Part shown: positions 1 to 11,830 of the stretch, one piece after another
Layout of the letters: the number at the start of each line of letters is the position of its first letter
Position numbering within the stretch: position 1 is the stretch's first letter
DNA from: Cornus controversa
Taxonomy: Eukaryota > Streptophyta > Magnoliopsida > Cornales > Cornaceae
Direction: 5' to 3'
DNA: 64,000 bases
Assembly: GCA_026545225.1 (NCBI GenBank)
Contig: CM048846.1
Coordinates: 15,933,001-15,997,000 of the forward strand
Program-made: the position numbers and the translations under genes
Notes under the pieces: model-generated
Database searches by the model: none
Told to the model about the DNA's origin: nothing
Seen by the model: the letters and a program-made list of their open reading frames with translations, nothing else

Positions 1-1402
1 AATCATGTGCTTCTCCTTTGCACAGAGCTGGAAATGGGTTTGATTAGGTTAAGTTGAACCTTGATAGTAACAGTTGAGCATTGAATTGGAAAAGACCATA
101 ATGGCATGTGGGCTAAAATAATGCATCAACCTAACCTGCCTAAAAAAGATTTTTGCCATAACAAAGCAATCTAATTTGCTTGAGATAAATAATCTTAAAT
201 CGGACTAATTTTGATATTTTGAACATGAAAAGAACAATTTATGAATATCAATTTACAAACTTCATCATATAGTTATGATTTTCTTTTTCTTATTGGAAGG
301 AATTAACCATTTGTTTTGCCATATCATTTCGTCTCTAATGCCATATAATGACGTGTACGTGTATGTGTGTGTGTGTATATATAGATACTTGATAATTAGA
401 CAACACACCCATGTCCCATCTGGGACTTGAACCATGCACTGTCACATCCTGAAATTATGCAGCAATTAGATTCATGGATTTGGATTATTCCAGATCCATT
501 GTTCGAACACTTCTTACATTGTGAATTTGGATTTCAACCCCAAATCTCTGTATCAGATAAGGCCTGGTCATTATAAAGTCCTTATCACTAAAGTTTTAGA
601 ACTTCAAATTTCAAATCTAAATCATAGTATCCAAATGCATTCTTAAAACATTAAAGGATAGGTCAAACAAGACAACCTAAATTCTCTCAAACTACAATCC
701 AGTTTGAAATCCCAGAATGAACCTAAATCATTAAAAAAAACAAAGTCAGGTTCGTTGGCCAATTGAATTAGATATGGCAATTTTTAGCTCGAATTATACA
801 GGACAAGTTTTGTGTGTATGTTGCTTGGAGGTCATTGTGTTGATTGATGTACTCAAGAAACTAGGAGTTGAATTGGTGAACGGCTGCTAAAGTTGAAGAT
901 GATTATCAATGTAAAAAGGTATCACACTGACAATGAGCTTAAGAATGATCACAGCTGAATGTTCAATAACACGATTAAAACTTCAAATTTTATGGATAAC
1001 TGACATGGGAACATTGAAGTGTATGAGGGGCAAAATAAGGACGAAGAGAAAGAGAGAGAGACTAGATTTTGCTACAATAGGAATCAGCATACCAAATATA
1101 TTTGCACACAAAAGAACCATAGGAGAAGCACATGCTATAGGTGGATGTACAAAATGAGAAAGGACAGTGGGACTCTAGGAGGCGGCGAGGGAGTAATGAG
1201 AATGGGAAAATCTTGAAATTGCATAACGAACATATATGATTTTTAACTCAAGTGTACAAGAAATATGACATTTTTCCACCCCAATCCAAAAAGATGGATT
1301 TTACACAGGATTTCTGTCTGACTACATTTCAAGTCAGTAGTCATAATTTAGGACTGGACCACCAAACTTTTATTAAATAACAAATGGTTACCCAGATGAT
1401 AC
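1..1402 (-). other. Last visible intron of the Tm-1-like gene; no exon found
   Basis: I read this stretch on the minus strand for the C-terminal exon of the Tm-1-like gene, which should encode the glycine-rich end of the TIM barrel and the conserved C-terminal tail. Nothing matching was found. It holds low-complexity AT-rich sequence and a short GT/AT microsatellite near 365-383. The intron donor is at 1401-1402, so the window begins inside this intron and the final exon lies to the left of position 1. Confidence 0.6.
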
Positions 1403-1656
1403 CTCCATGGCAGAGCACAATAGTCTCAGGATTGATCTTATGTGCAGCATCTGCAATAGCCTGCACACGAACTACACTTTCCTCCAATGAGACAGCTGTT
1501 TTTGCACCAATTGACCCAGATGTAGTGAGCCCCATGTGGGCTACTATGATATCAGCACCAGCTTTTGCCATTTCAACAGCTTCATCTTGGTTGAAAGCAT
1601 AAGGAGTCGTTAAGAAACCCATTTTATGAGCTTTTCTAATCATCTCAACTTCCAAG
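1403..1656 (-). CDS. Tm-1: Tm-1-like exon 8
   Basis: 254 nt. The acceptor is gttcag|CTTGGA and the donor GGAG|gtatca. It encodes [20 protein letters not shown], then [15 protein letters not shown], to V-L-C-H-G plus one base. The family continues from here with a Gly-Pro-rich segment, which must lie outside the window. Confidence 0.95.
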
Positions 1657-4600
1657 CTGAACAAGAAAAAATAACAATTACAGTCTTGTCAACATAAAGG
1701 GGGAATATGTAACGGAATGAGAATACTAGTGAGATCTAACTTTTAAAACCCACCCATATCCCATTCCTGTCTCTTCCAGATTTTGTCTAAAATTACCATC
1801 AAAGAGCCCAACTGTTGGAAAGTTCTGCACCCCGAATATTCCGATTGACTCCAATTGTTTTAAGAAGTAATCCATTCGACGAAAAGGATCAGTTGCACAT
1901 ACTCCAGCAAGAACTGGTACTTCTTTCACTACCTATTCATTTCAGATATGTGTATGCATCAGTTGAAAAGTTTTAACAAGCAAGCAGAATTTAAGCTCAT
2001 TGATTGAACGGTCAAAATTAGAAAGAGTTTTATCTTCTTTTCCTTTCTAGACCAAATAATTGGAAAGAGGACTAGTATTTAAGTTGGTATCAATTTCATT
2101 CCCTAATTATGCAGTAGTTTCAAAGCATGTTCAACAAAGATTTTGATTCCCAAAAACAGCACATAAAAATTTTAGTGAAAAAAACTGCTTTGAACAGATG
2201 ATAGGATCAAATGATCTGGTAACTAAATACTGGTGAGAACTAGAAATTTCTAAACGACTGGTTGGATCATCTAATATACTCCACCCAATATATACTCTTC
2301 TAAAATGTTTCACCATAAAGCATCAAAGGGAAAGGAGGAGGGGGTGGAACAAATACATGCAATGCATACAAAAAAAAAAAAAAAGAATCCATACCATCCA
2401 CAAAATCCATAAAGTAATCAATTGAGTGTTACACTCTCCCTGTTACCCAACTGTATAACACAACTAAAAAGTTAACTCTTTAGTCTGTGGATTGGCTCAT
2501 CAACCCTCTCAAAAGACCACCAATTCCACCCATCCCAAAGACACCACACAATGCATATAGGGGCCCTATCCCACACCATCCTCCCCCTTGAACTACGGTA
2601 ACCCCCTCAACTGTAAAACAACTCAAACCAATCAAGGGAAAACCCACATCCCTAATATAGCCAAAGGTTAAAACCACAGCTCCCTAGCACTTTGCAAAAA
2701 AGAAGAAGGTGATCAACCAACTCGTCATTCTACTCACACATACAATAGCAAATTGGAATAAACTTTTCCCTAATAATCAAAATATCATGCGTCAAGATCT
2801 TCCCATGAGCTTCCAAGCACCAAAGAGCTTTGGATAGTCATTTTGAAGCAGATTAAAATTCAAGGAACTTATATTACTTAATGTTTCCCATTTTAGTCCA
2901 CATAGTCAGACATTGGTTAAAGCGGAAAATCATCTTTGAAAGATTAAATCCTTAACAATTTAACATGGTTTTCCTTTCCTTCCCTTCCTCCATTTCAATG
3001 GCTTCTACAGCCACGGTTTCAACTTTTCAAGTTCAACTTCAGTTGTTTTGGAAACACAATTAATTCATTGAATTTTATTGAACGACAAGGCACTCGTCAG
3101 ACTTATACTACTTTTACAAAATTTGGTGTACAAACTCTTGAGTTCATTTGAATTTAGAACAATCAAGCAATTGATACTTACAGGCAACACTTCATTTACC
3201 ATCTCAAGTACTACTGCGTTCGCATCAGCGAAAGGTAATAAACCTGCTAAGGAACCCCTTCCTGCCATTCGGAAGCGCCCGGAGTTGTACAAGACTATCA
3301 GATCAACACCACCAGCTTCCTCAAACTTCGCAGATATGCCTGTTCCAGCACCAGCCCCTATAATGGGCTTGCCCTTACACACCTGATCTTTTAGTTGCTG
3401 CAGCACTGCCCAAGTTCTTCGCAAAGTTTCTGTTAATAAATAGTTGAGAGATTAGGTCTTTGTCCAAATTGACATAGAAAGGCATCTGATTCCTAAGTTT
3501 AGTAAAAGGTTCCATATCTGTCCACAATCTAACATTAGGAAGTCTAGGCCTAAAGATGAAAAGCTGAATGGAATCTGGGGATGGAAACACAAATCGAACT
3601 CGCATTTGAAAAGCACATTCAACTAGAGTATACTTTAACAAATTACTGATATAGCTTCAGCTATAGATATTTTCTAGTGGTTGGTCAAGACTTCAGAATA
3701 GCCTAAGGGTGGAGTTTTTGGTGCATCATGCATGGGTTTTATTATTTTTGAGTTTTTTGGGTTTGGGAGGGAGGGGTGGGAGACAATCTCCAGCAGAATT
3801 CACCAGCTAAGAAAACTGATCTCACAAAATATATCACACATAATTCTTGGACATTTTGTGCCTGTTCCTGGAAGCATGTTTCTACCCAGGGGTTTGCTAA
3901 GGTGACACCTACAATTGTCCCCGTTGAGCAATATCTGGGGAACTCTAGTAAACCATCATAGCCCCTCAATATCGGCACTATGAAAGTACCGAGAAAAGAA
4001 AGGGGACGCATGTATTACCTTACCAGGAGGCAACTTAGAACATGGTAAAAGTAATAAATCAAAGAAATTTTATTACTTAATTCATCAATGTTAACTCAAG
4101 TTTTATATCTTTCCTGTACAAGATTGAAATAGTATACATAACGAATATATTATAGCAAGAGATGTCACATAATTTTATTATTAATATTAAAACCAGTACA
4201 GCTATTGTTGCTACTACTAGTATCAGCATTATTATTACTGTGTCATTGCTAATTAGAATTGTAATAAATCTACATAGGTCACTTGCATAACATAGTTACT
4301 GCTGAAGTATTTTGTTTAGCCTCTGTTAAAAAAATTAAGCCTTTCAGGTAGTTGGATGTTAAGAGAAAAAGAGTCATGTTTTAGTTACAAGTTTTGTGTA
4401 TTAGTGATACAATCATTAAACAAAAACTGAAGTATGCGGTACATCTCCAAAATGTTTTAGTTCCATTTAATGCAATAAATAGGTCTAACTAATACTCTCT
4501 AAATATGACAGTTCAATGCAAAAAGATGCAAATTTCTAAAATGAAAAACTAGACAAACTACCACCTGGTTTTGCATCGGGGAAGTCATTGAGGCTGTAAG

Positions 4601-7600
4601 AAATTGTCCCATAGTCTGATGAATTTATCTTGGAAACAGAATCTTCTTGAAGGTCTTGATTGGATTCACAAAAAACTTGCTGACCAATTGCACCTTTAGA
4701 ATTCTTACATATCTCTAAAAATGAGTCAACCAATTCGTTCGCAAACTCAGGGTCATTAATATGATTAGGATACACCTTGACCTATTATACACACAACTTT
4801 CAAATTTAATACACAAATTGAGCTGATAATTCAATGAAACTCAAGCAAACAAAAAATGTAGAGATCCAAAAAAAAAATTATTTATTTATTTTCCAAAATA
4901 GGATTACAAATAGATATGCATGTTTTAAATGTAATTTACATATGTGGGGGACTTGTTTAGAGGTCCGGAGAATTTTGTAAGCCATTCGGCTCATTTTGAA
5001 ATTTTGGGTCGTCAGGACCCGAGATGGGGGTCGGGTGAGCTCGAAAATCCGGATATTTTTTCAGAAAATTTTATTTTTGGTTATAGACCAATTAGAATAT
5101 TAGAAGAGACATAGCGTTGATTTTGAGGCCATAGCCGCTTTCGGATTCAAAAATAGAGGTCAGGAAGATTCGTTAAGTGAACTAGAGGCATTTTGGTCAT
5201 TTTACGCCCTAGGGCTTATAAATATCTGGAGCACAGATATTTACAGCCACTTTCTCTCTCTAAAAGTCTGTATTTCTCTCTTCTCTCTTCCCTCTTAAGC
5301 TTTCTAACTTCTCTCTAAGTTTTGGAGGCCTTGAGACTTGATTCAGAAGGTGTCGAAGAAGGAAAGTTCGTTCTACGTGGTGAGGGCGTCATTTTGAACC
5401 GAACAAGAAGAGGCTTGGACAACTTTTGAGTTGAAGGATTTTATCTCTTATTAAGGTAAGGGGTGTGTGTTGTCTTTTTCAATACAAGTTAAATTTCATG
5501 TTATAAGCATAAAATTAATGTTTTCATGTTATATATGATTATATGAGACTTTAGGATGAAATTCTTGCTTCTAATTGATGCATATATGTTTTCTTGGATG
5601 AAAAATGAGCGATATGTGATATAGAATGCATGAATTGCTAGTGCATGCTTTACGTGAAGTATATTGCATATATGGAATTTTAGTGATTTGTGTTAAATCC
5701 TAGTTTCAATGTAGAAATTGTTGAAAAGATTGAGTGTGTGCATGTGTCAATATAATTTCTTGCATGACATGCCAGAAATGAATATAGGACATGAAATAGG
5801 TACAATGCATCGAGACTTGTGTTTGTCTACGCTAAACGTGACATGTTTGGTGTGTGTAGGGTGATATCTCGGAAATGGTTCATGTATAAAGTAGAGGGGG
5901 AAAAGATCCTCCGGGGTTGAAAGGCCTCAAACTTGTGCAAGAGGGTTGGTTACCGGTGGGTTAATAGCCCGAAAATAACTAGGACATGGGGTATGGGGCT
6001 TCGGCACGTATCCGGATTGTGTGTGTGTGTATATGTGTGTGAGTGTGAGTACAATTCCGAGGATAATGTGATCAATGTGGGTTTTGTGACGATTTTGTGT
6101 AGAACTTTATGTTCGAATTTCATTGTCATATGTCATAGATATGATGTAATTGTGCATTGTTGCACGTTTAAATTGAACTTTCGTGGTTGTCAAGTATCTT
6201 GATGTATATGCCATGTGACAATGCAAATTGTGGTGTTAAACTAGAATGCTAGGAAGCATGGCACATAGTAATGCTATGCATGTTAATGATTTATGCATTA
6301 ATATGAAATGTAAACTTGGAAGGATTGCACAACATATAACCTTGAGCTCGTTGAACTTTGTTCATCCCCCTACCTTAACAATTTCAGGGCATAGCAAGGA
6401 GGTTGCCGATGGCGATCAACCATGAATTGGGTTTAGAGTTAGGAGAACTCCGTTTTGGTTATTTTGGTGTTATGAACGTCCGGGATGTGGACTTAGTGCA
6501 TTTGGAATTATAAAACGAGCTTTACCTTTGAAGTGTTGTATATAGGCGTATGTGCCTTGAACTCCGGATTTGTACTCTATATATGATTCAAGCATGTTTA
6601 GGGGACTAATGAAAAGATATAGAGAGAAGAAGAGAGATCTCCATATTATTTTTATTGATTTGCAGAAAGCCTATGATAGGGTACCTAGAGACCTAATATG
6701 GAGGGTTTTAGAAAAGAAAGGAGTCACAAAAGGATACATCGACACAATAAAGGACATGTATGATGGGTGTGTAACTATAGTGAGAATGCCTATAGGGGAA
6801 ACAAGCGAATTCCCAATCATTGTAGGCTTACACCAAGGGTCATAATTAAATCCATACCTCTTTGCTTTAGTAATGGATGAGCTGACAAGACACATCCAAG
6901 ATGATATTTCGTGGTGTATGTTGTTTGCCGATTATATTGTTTTAGCTGATGAGACTAGAGAAGAAGTTAATGCCAAACTAGAGGTTTGGAGAGAAGCTTT
7001 AGAACTAAAAAGGTTTAAGATAAGTCAAAATAAAATTGAATACACAAGAGTGTAACTTTAGTAAATCTAGAAGGACAAATGAGGATGTAGTGAGGATTAA
7101 GAATCAAGAGGTACAAAAAAGTGAACATTTTTGCTATTTAGGCTCAATTATTCAAAATGAGGGAGAAATTGAAGATGATGTTAATCATTGAATTAAGGCA
7201 GGATGGGTTAAATGGAGGGGTGCATCTAAGTATATTGTGTGAAGCGTATCCCCTTACGATTGAAAGGAGAGTTTTATCGAACAGCTATTAGACCAACTAT
7301 ACTTTATAGTACCGAATGTTGATCAGTTAGGCAACAACATTTGCATAAAGTGATTGTCACAGAAATGTGAATGTTGAGATAGATGTGCGGAAAAACTAGA
7401 AAAGATAGAATTAGAAATGAACACATTTGGGAGATGATTGGTGTAGCACCAATTGGAGATAAAATGAGGGAAAATAGGTTAAGATGGTTTGGACATGTGC
7501 AAAGAAAACCTTTAACTACACCGGTCAGGAAAAGTGACATAGTCCAAATTGAGGGCAATGCTAGGAGAAGAGGAAGACCAAAGCTAACATGGGTAGAGGT

Positions 7601-10600
7601 AGTAAAGAAAGATGTGATAGCATGTGGATTAACTGAGGAGATGACCTTAAATAGAGCGGAATGGAAACATCAGATTCATGTAGCCAAACCCAAGTAATTG
7701 GGAAAAGGCTTGGTTTGTTGTTGTTGTTGTTCGATGTTTACACATGCTATGCTATGGATGTTGTAGGGAGGATAACTAAGCTTTGAGAATGCAAGTAAAT
7801 AGTGATTGGTGAGATTAGTTCAAAAATAGACAAAACGTGTAGCTTATGAACACTTAGAGAAGGATCACGATGCATCGTAATCTTCATTACGATGGATCGT
7901 AATTCAGCGATATATCATAAAGCCCATAGCGATGGATCGTAATAATGTTGAGAAAAATGAGATGAAACTAGCACATTTCGCAGGATGTAGCGACACATCT
8001 ACAATGCATCGTAAATTACGATGGATCGTAATCCATAGTTGGGTTGATGATTAAAGTATTGTTTGGACATGTACGTGTGGTCATGTGTGGGACCCACTGA
8101 AATGAGTTGTTGTAGAGCTATGCATATGTGATAGTATGTTCATGATTAATTTTCCGCGATGATGAGAGTAGGAACGATCTAGTAGGACTTAATGGATGGA
8201 TTCACCCTCGGGATTTAGGCCCAGAGACAGAGTCTCCGGTGGCTTGGAATTCAGGGCATGACAGAAAAGGTCAGAAATTATAATACACACTATTTGATGA
8301 CTAATCATGGTACCTGCCGATCTTCATCCGTCTGAATAAGCCTCTGTAATTCACCTATAAGACTACCAGTAGCCTCAGGATCATAGAAAGGCTTCCCCGG
8401 AGCATCCAGGGCAGAGATTCCTTTCTCTGGCAGGCACACACATATCTTTGACGATGACCGGTTCAGTTTGTTTGCGATGAAGTCAGAAAATTTCTTGTTC
8501 TCATCCACTGTAGTTCGTATCAATGAAACCTGCAGACGATATAAAGAACCATGTCACTGATCACACTCCTAAAAACCTGAGTTATAGGAGGGCTAACATT
8601 AACTAATGCCACAGAGTGAATCCAGTTGCCTTTTTGTTCCAATGATCCAGCAGAAACACAATTCATATCACTCCAGTCCTCATATAGACAATCACATCAC
8701 ATGATTGATGAAAGCCAAACTTATATCTTATTAGAGAATGACAATGAAGGCATCCAATAACAAATATGTAAGCAAGGATTATACCATGCTAAGATTAAGA
8801 TTTTTTATAGATACTTTCATTGGATCAATTCAACTTGAGGAAAAGCCAAAGACCCTATAAGATAAAAAGTGAAGAAACAAGGTCAGAGAAACCTGCCTGC
8901 TTATTATGTTCATGAATCTTTCTGTGTTGATAATTAGAAGGTATGGTGTCTCTGGCTCCAAAATTCACCATATCCAAGGCTCCCACACTCAAAACTAAAG
9001 GGATCTTCTTCTCTATAATGGCATCAAAGCGAGTGCTCTCACAAGCCATGACCCCTCCAACTACATAATCCGCAACCTCCGTTGTTGTAATGTCCAAAAC
9101 TCCCTGCATTACAGGGAAAAAAAAAAACAAATGAGTATCAAAGAGTAGAGATTCTTATTTGTTTCCTGAAAGGTACAGATGTAACCATCATCAGGTAGCT
9201 CAATAGTTGGAATCATCTACAAGTCAGGGAATCAGATGAGCTGGCTATGCCAATTACATTTTGAAAAATATAATTAATAATTACTAGAATTAACCCATTC
9301 AAGAAAAAACTAAAATGCTATAAAATGTAAGTGGATTAAAGGCTTCTTCCTAAGTATAACACAAGCAAACCAATATTCAGGTTTTGCTGTCTACATCAAT
9401 CTGGAAACTGTATGCAAGAAATAACTCAGGTAAATTTGCCAAGCTTAGATAATTTAAATTTGAAATAGCCTCACTATTTCAAATAGAGGTTAAGATAGAG
9501 TAAACTTAATCAACCTCAGTACCAACTCACTCTTATGAGAATTGGTGGAGGTTTAATGTTCTAGCAATCAATTAACACATATATTAACGATCTGTGTGTT
9601 TCAAATTTATATAAACAGCATAGAGCTTGTAATACGAGCAGCGAACTGGTATGATTCGGTAGACATCCATTAAACTTGTCCCAACTTATGAACATTCAAT
9701 ATAGAGAAAAATGACTACCCATGCAACACATTGTTCTTCGCCATGTTCACGATGTTGAGTCAACTGTTAAAGTCATAAAAATCCTCTACTTCCAAGAAGG
9801 CATGTATTTCAATCAAGGTTTAGATTTTAGAATGCATATAAGAAGTACAATCGAAAGGTATACCTGTATTAATCCCCCTTTAACCAGATCCTCCATAGCC
9901 CTACCACCTACCCCTGTGGCATGGAAAACCAGGGTCTCATAGCCTTCTTTAAGCAATCTTTCTCTTACAGCATTTACACATGGAGTTGTAACACCAAACA
10001 TGGTCATACCGACCATAAACTTCTTGTCATATTCACAGGAATCCCTAAACCTTTTGAGCCTTCCAACCACCATTCCAGCAAAAGCAGCTCCAGCATTTGA
10101 TAACACAGTCCTACTCACATTGTTAATGCCACAGAGATCCACAACTGATGGAAACAAAATCAAATCCGATGTCCCAACATAAGGTTCAGTCTGACCACTA
10201 GCTACGGTTGATACAATGAGCTTGGGCATTCCAAATGGAAGACATCTGAAGGCAGATGATAACAGAGACGTTCCTCCGCTGCCCCCAAGCCCAATAGCTC
10301 CAGCGACAAGGCAATCTCCGTGGGCTTTTAGGAGGAAAGTTTTGATTGCTTTACTCATTATAGCGATAGCTTCACCCCTATCATCTGGAAGCATGGTTGG
10401 AGATTGCTCCTCTGATTTAAAATAGCAAGAGAGAACATCCTTTCTTGAAACAAATTTGAAATCACCACAGGTCTCGGCTTCCTTCTGACTGGTAGAAACA
10501 TCAACAACTGTCAAATGTACCTGTAAATTTCCATGGACATGTTACAAAAATGAAACCATTTTATGAACATATCACTTTTCAAATTTGTAACGTTAAATAT

Positions 10601-11561
10601 TTGCATACAAACACACAACAAAAACCACTTAAAAATTTATCAACCATACCATCTCAGCATATCACAAGTTTTCATGTAACTGAGCATCATAGCAATCCAA
10701 AGGGACTAATGTACATAACCAGTCCCTCACGGACAGAGTATATGCATACCATCAAACTACCACCAAGGACAAAGAAACTTTTGTAGAAGTCAGCAGCTTT
10801 GTCAACAAAAAGTTCTAGTTCATTCGCAGTGGGCAACCCAACATTTAGTAATGTAGTGAAAGAATGGTTTTTTTTTTTTTAGGCAATTTGAGAGAGTTGA
10901 AAGAAAGACAATAAAATCAAAACAATTTCTTCCAGACAGTTACAAGTTAATGAAATAGAGATTGCCAAAGATAGATACTATTGTTTAATGTAATACAGAC
11001 TAACAAGAGATTGTGCCTAAATTCATCCCAATACATGTAATTAAAATTACTCTGTAAATATCGTAAACTGAACTTTATTTCCTTCAAATAAATAATGATA
11101 ATTGCAACATTTCAATTAGTTATTTGGTTCTAGAAATGGGTTTGTTTGCCACGGATCAAGCTAGAAGGTGCCACTGATTGTGCCTAAATTCATCCCAATA
11201 CATGCAATTAAAATTACTCTGTAATATCGTAAACTGAACTTTATTTCCTTAAAATAAATATTGATAACTGCAACATTTCAATTAGTTATTTGGTTCTAGA
11301 AATGGGTTTGCCACGGATCAAGCCAGAAGGTGCCACTATATATATATATCTGTGTGTACGCAAACACTTAAGCATATATATACATGTGAAAAATGAAAGA
11401 AAAGTAATAATTCAGAAAGAATATACCTTGAAAGAAGATTCTTTGTCCGAGAAGGTGTTAAGATTGGATCGAACGGACTCGGAGAGGAATCGGAGCTCCT
11501 CAAGCTTTGTATCAGCCGTCCCAATGCAGAAAACTTGAAGGGCATTGTTTTCACTCGCCAT
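1403..11561 (-). CDS. Tm-1: Tm-1-like protein (UPF0261 plus TIM-barrel), partial at the 3' end
   Basis: Homologue of the tomato Tm-1 protein, whose resistance alleles bind a tobamovirus replication protein; the ordinary cellular role of the family is not known. Eight exons join in frame (1403-1656, 1754-1932, 3182-3429, 4565-4781, 8314-8529, 8897-9103, 9864-10520, 11427-11561) into about 704 codons. Residues about 1-430 match the UPF0261 nucleotide-binding half, with the glycine-rich GLGGSGG near residue 125. Residues from about 478 match the PEP-hydrolase-like TIM barrel, with [12 protein letters not shown] near 500. Tomato Tm-1 has 754 residues, so about 50 are missing past the left edge. 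The start ATG at 11561 opens exon 1, follows a CT-rich leader, and gives the expected N-terminus. No stop or frameshift was seen, so the gene looks functional. Whether it confers any resistance cannot be read from sequence. Confidence 0.93.
1754..1932 (-). CDS. Tm-1: Tm-1-like exon 7
   Basis: 179 nt. The acceptor is aatag|GTAGTG and the donor ATGG|gtgggt. It encodes [20 protein letters not shown] through NLEETGMGY, the middle of the TIM barrel. It ends two bases into a Gly codon completed by exon 8. Confidence 0.95.
3182..3429 (-). CDS. Tm-1: Tm-1-like exon 6 (start of TIM barrel)
   Basis: 248 nt. The acceptor is taacag|AAACTT and the donor GCCT|gtaagt. It encodes E-T-L-R-R-T-W-A followed by [19 protein letters not shown] and [22 protein letters not shown], the hallmark of the PEP-hydrolase-like TIM-barrel domain. 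Confidence 0.95.
4565..4781 (-). CDS. Tm-1: Tm-1-like exon 5
   Basis: 217 nt, from [14 protein letters not shown] to D-A-K-P plus one base. The acceptor is aatag|GTCAAG and the donor CCAG|gtggta. It encodes the end of the first half and the variable linker to the TIM barrel. The intron upstream of it (4782-8313) holds the LTR-like insertion. Confidence 0.9.
6595..7730 (+). mobile_element. RTE-type LINE, 3' fragment, degenerate
   Basis: Fragments of a non-LTR reverse transcriptase in several frames: [20 protein letters not shown], then [18 protein letters not shown] sequence, [12 protein letters not shown] in the catalytic position (family usually F/YADD) and the RTE C-terminal signatures [14 protein letters not shown] and [14 protein letters not shown]. 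It ends in a (TTG)n tail at about 7710-7730, typical of plant RTE LINEs. Frameshifts and stops show it is dead, and the N-terminal half is missing. It sits inside the LTR-like insertion. Confidence 0.85.
7866..8030. repeat. Array of palindromic ATTACGATGGATCGTAAT-like motifs
   Basis: Six copies or near-copies of a self-complementary motif occur in about 165 bp, for example ATTACGATGGATCGTAAT (twice), CACGATGCATCGTAAT and TAGCGATGGATCGTAAT. The half-site is CGTAAT/ATTACG. The array lies about 235-400 bp from the 3' end of the LTR-like insertion. Confidence 0.8.
8314..8529 (-). CDS. Tm-1: Tm-1-like exon 4
   Basis: 216 nt, 72 codons, phase 0 on both sides. The acceptor is tctgcag|GTTTCA and the donor GGCAG|gtacca. 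It encodes the end of the UPF0261 half, including [19 protein letters not shown]. Confidence 0.93.
8897..9103 (-). CDS. Tm-1: Tm-1-like exon 3, ending at a GC donor
   Basis: 207 nt, 69 codons, from [10 protein letters not shown] to H-E-H-N-K-Q. The acceptor is aatgcag|GGAG. The reading frame of exon 4 (V-S-L-I-R-T-T) is reached only if this exon ends at CAG|gcaggt (8897/8896), a GC donor. The ordinary GT four bases further on (exon end 8893) would shift the frame. The protein made with the GC donor matches the family at this junction. Confidence 0.85.
9864..10520 (-). CDS. Tm-1: Tm-1-like exon 2
   Basis: This is the largest exon: 657 nt, 219 codons, phase 0 on both sides. The acceptor is tttacag|GTAC at 10521/10520 and the donor is ACAG|gtatac at 9864/9863. 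It carries most of the UPF0261 domain, including [14 protein letters not shown], a glycine-rich segment in the part of Tm-1 known to bind ATP, and the [13 protein letters not shown] segment. Confidence 0.95.
11009..11338. repeat. 167-bp tandem duplication in Tm-1-like intron 1
   Basis: Two adjacent, nearly identical copies start GATTGTGCCTAAATTC (11009 and 11176) and end AAGGTGCCACT. They differ by a few substitutions and short indels, including a lost GTTT before GCCACGG in copy 2. This is non-coding, between exons 1 and 2. Confidence 0.9.
11427..11561 (-). CDS. Tm-1: Tm-1-like exon 1
   Basis: Contains the start ATG (11561-11559) and 45 codons beginning [19 protein letters not shown], the typical N-terminus of the UPF0261 half. 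The donor is AAG|gtatat at 11427/11426. It ends in phase 0 and joins exon 2 at VHLTVVDV. Confidence 0.9.
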
Positions 11562-11830
11562 ATTTCTGGGATATGGGTTTGGGTTTCAGAGTTGAAGAGA
11601 GTGTAATCTGTGTGTGTTTGTATTTGTGTTAGTGTGTGTGAGAGAGAGAGCGAGAGAGTTCAGTGTCGGTTGGAGATGGGGATTGATTTTCAACTCCAGC
11701 GAAATAAAATACAGTTTGTCTGTGTTGCAGGTACGAGGGCATAACGGAGATTTTGTGAGTAAGGCTGCCTTACACGTGTCTGTGACAAAGGAGGGAATCC
11801 CGCCGAATTCTCAGGCTATTATGCCTACCA
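11562..11830 (-). promoter_or_regulatory. 5' leader and proximal promoter of the Tm-1-like gene, with a G-box
   Basis: Just upstream of the ATG, on the minus strand, is a CT/CA-rich leader (11590-11660), common in plant 5' UTRs. A CACGTG G-box core inside ACACGTGTC lies at 11773-11778, about 210 bp before the ATG. G-boxes bind bZIP and bHLH factors in plants; a role here is inference. No clear TATA box was assigned. Confidence 0.4.

Larger units (their letters stand above)
4943..8263 (+). mobile_element. LTR-like insertion in Tm-1-like intron 4 (probable solo LTR), carrying a LINE
   Basis: This sequence differs in texture from the surrounding intron. It begins TGTGGGGGAC and ends GGGCATGACA, fitting TGT...ACA LTR ends. 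It has a TATA-like TTATAAATA at about 5217 followed by a CT-rich leader, as in an LTR promoter, and no internal coding region. Its 3' end (reverse complement TGTCATGCCC) resembles the edge of the element at 63414. No matching 5-bp target duplication was found (acata against gaaaa), so the exact left end is uncertain. A LINE is nested in it. Confidence 0.5.

Noticed and set aside
1..60. Last exon of the Tm-1-like gene starting at a minus-strand acceptor near position 30
   Set aside because: The acceptor-like TTTCCAG is present but the following codons do not resemble the conserved C-terminus of the family.
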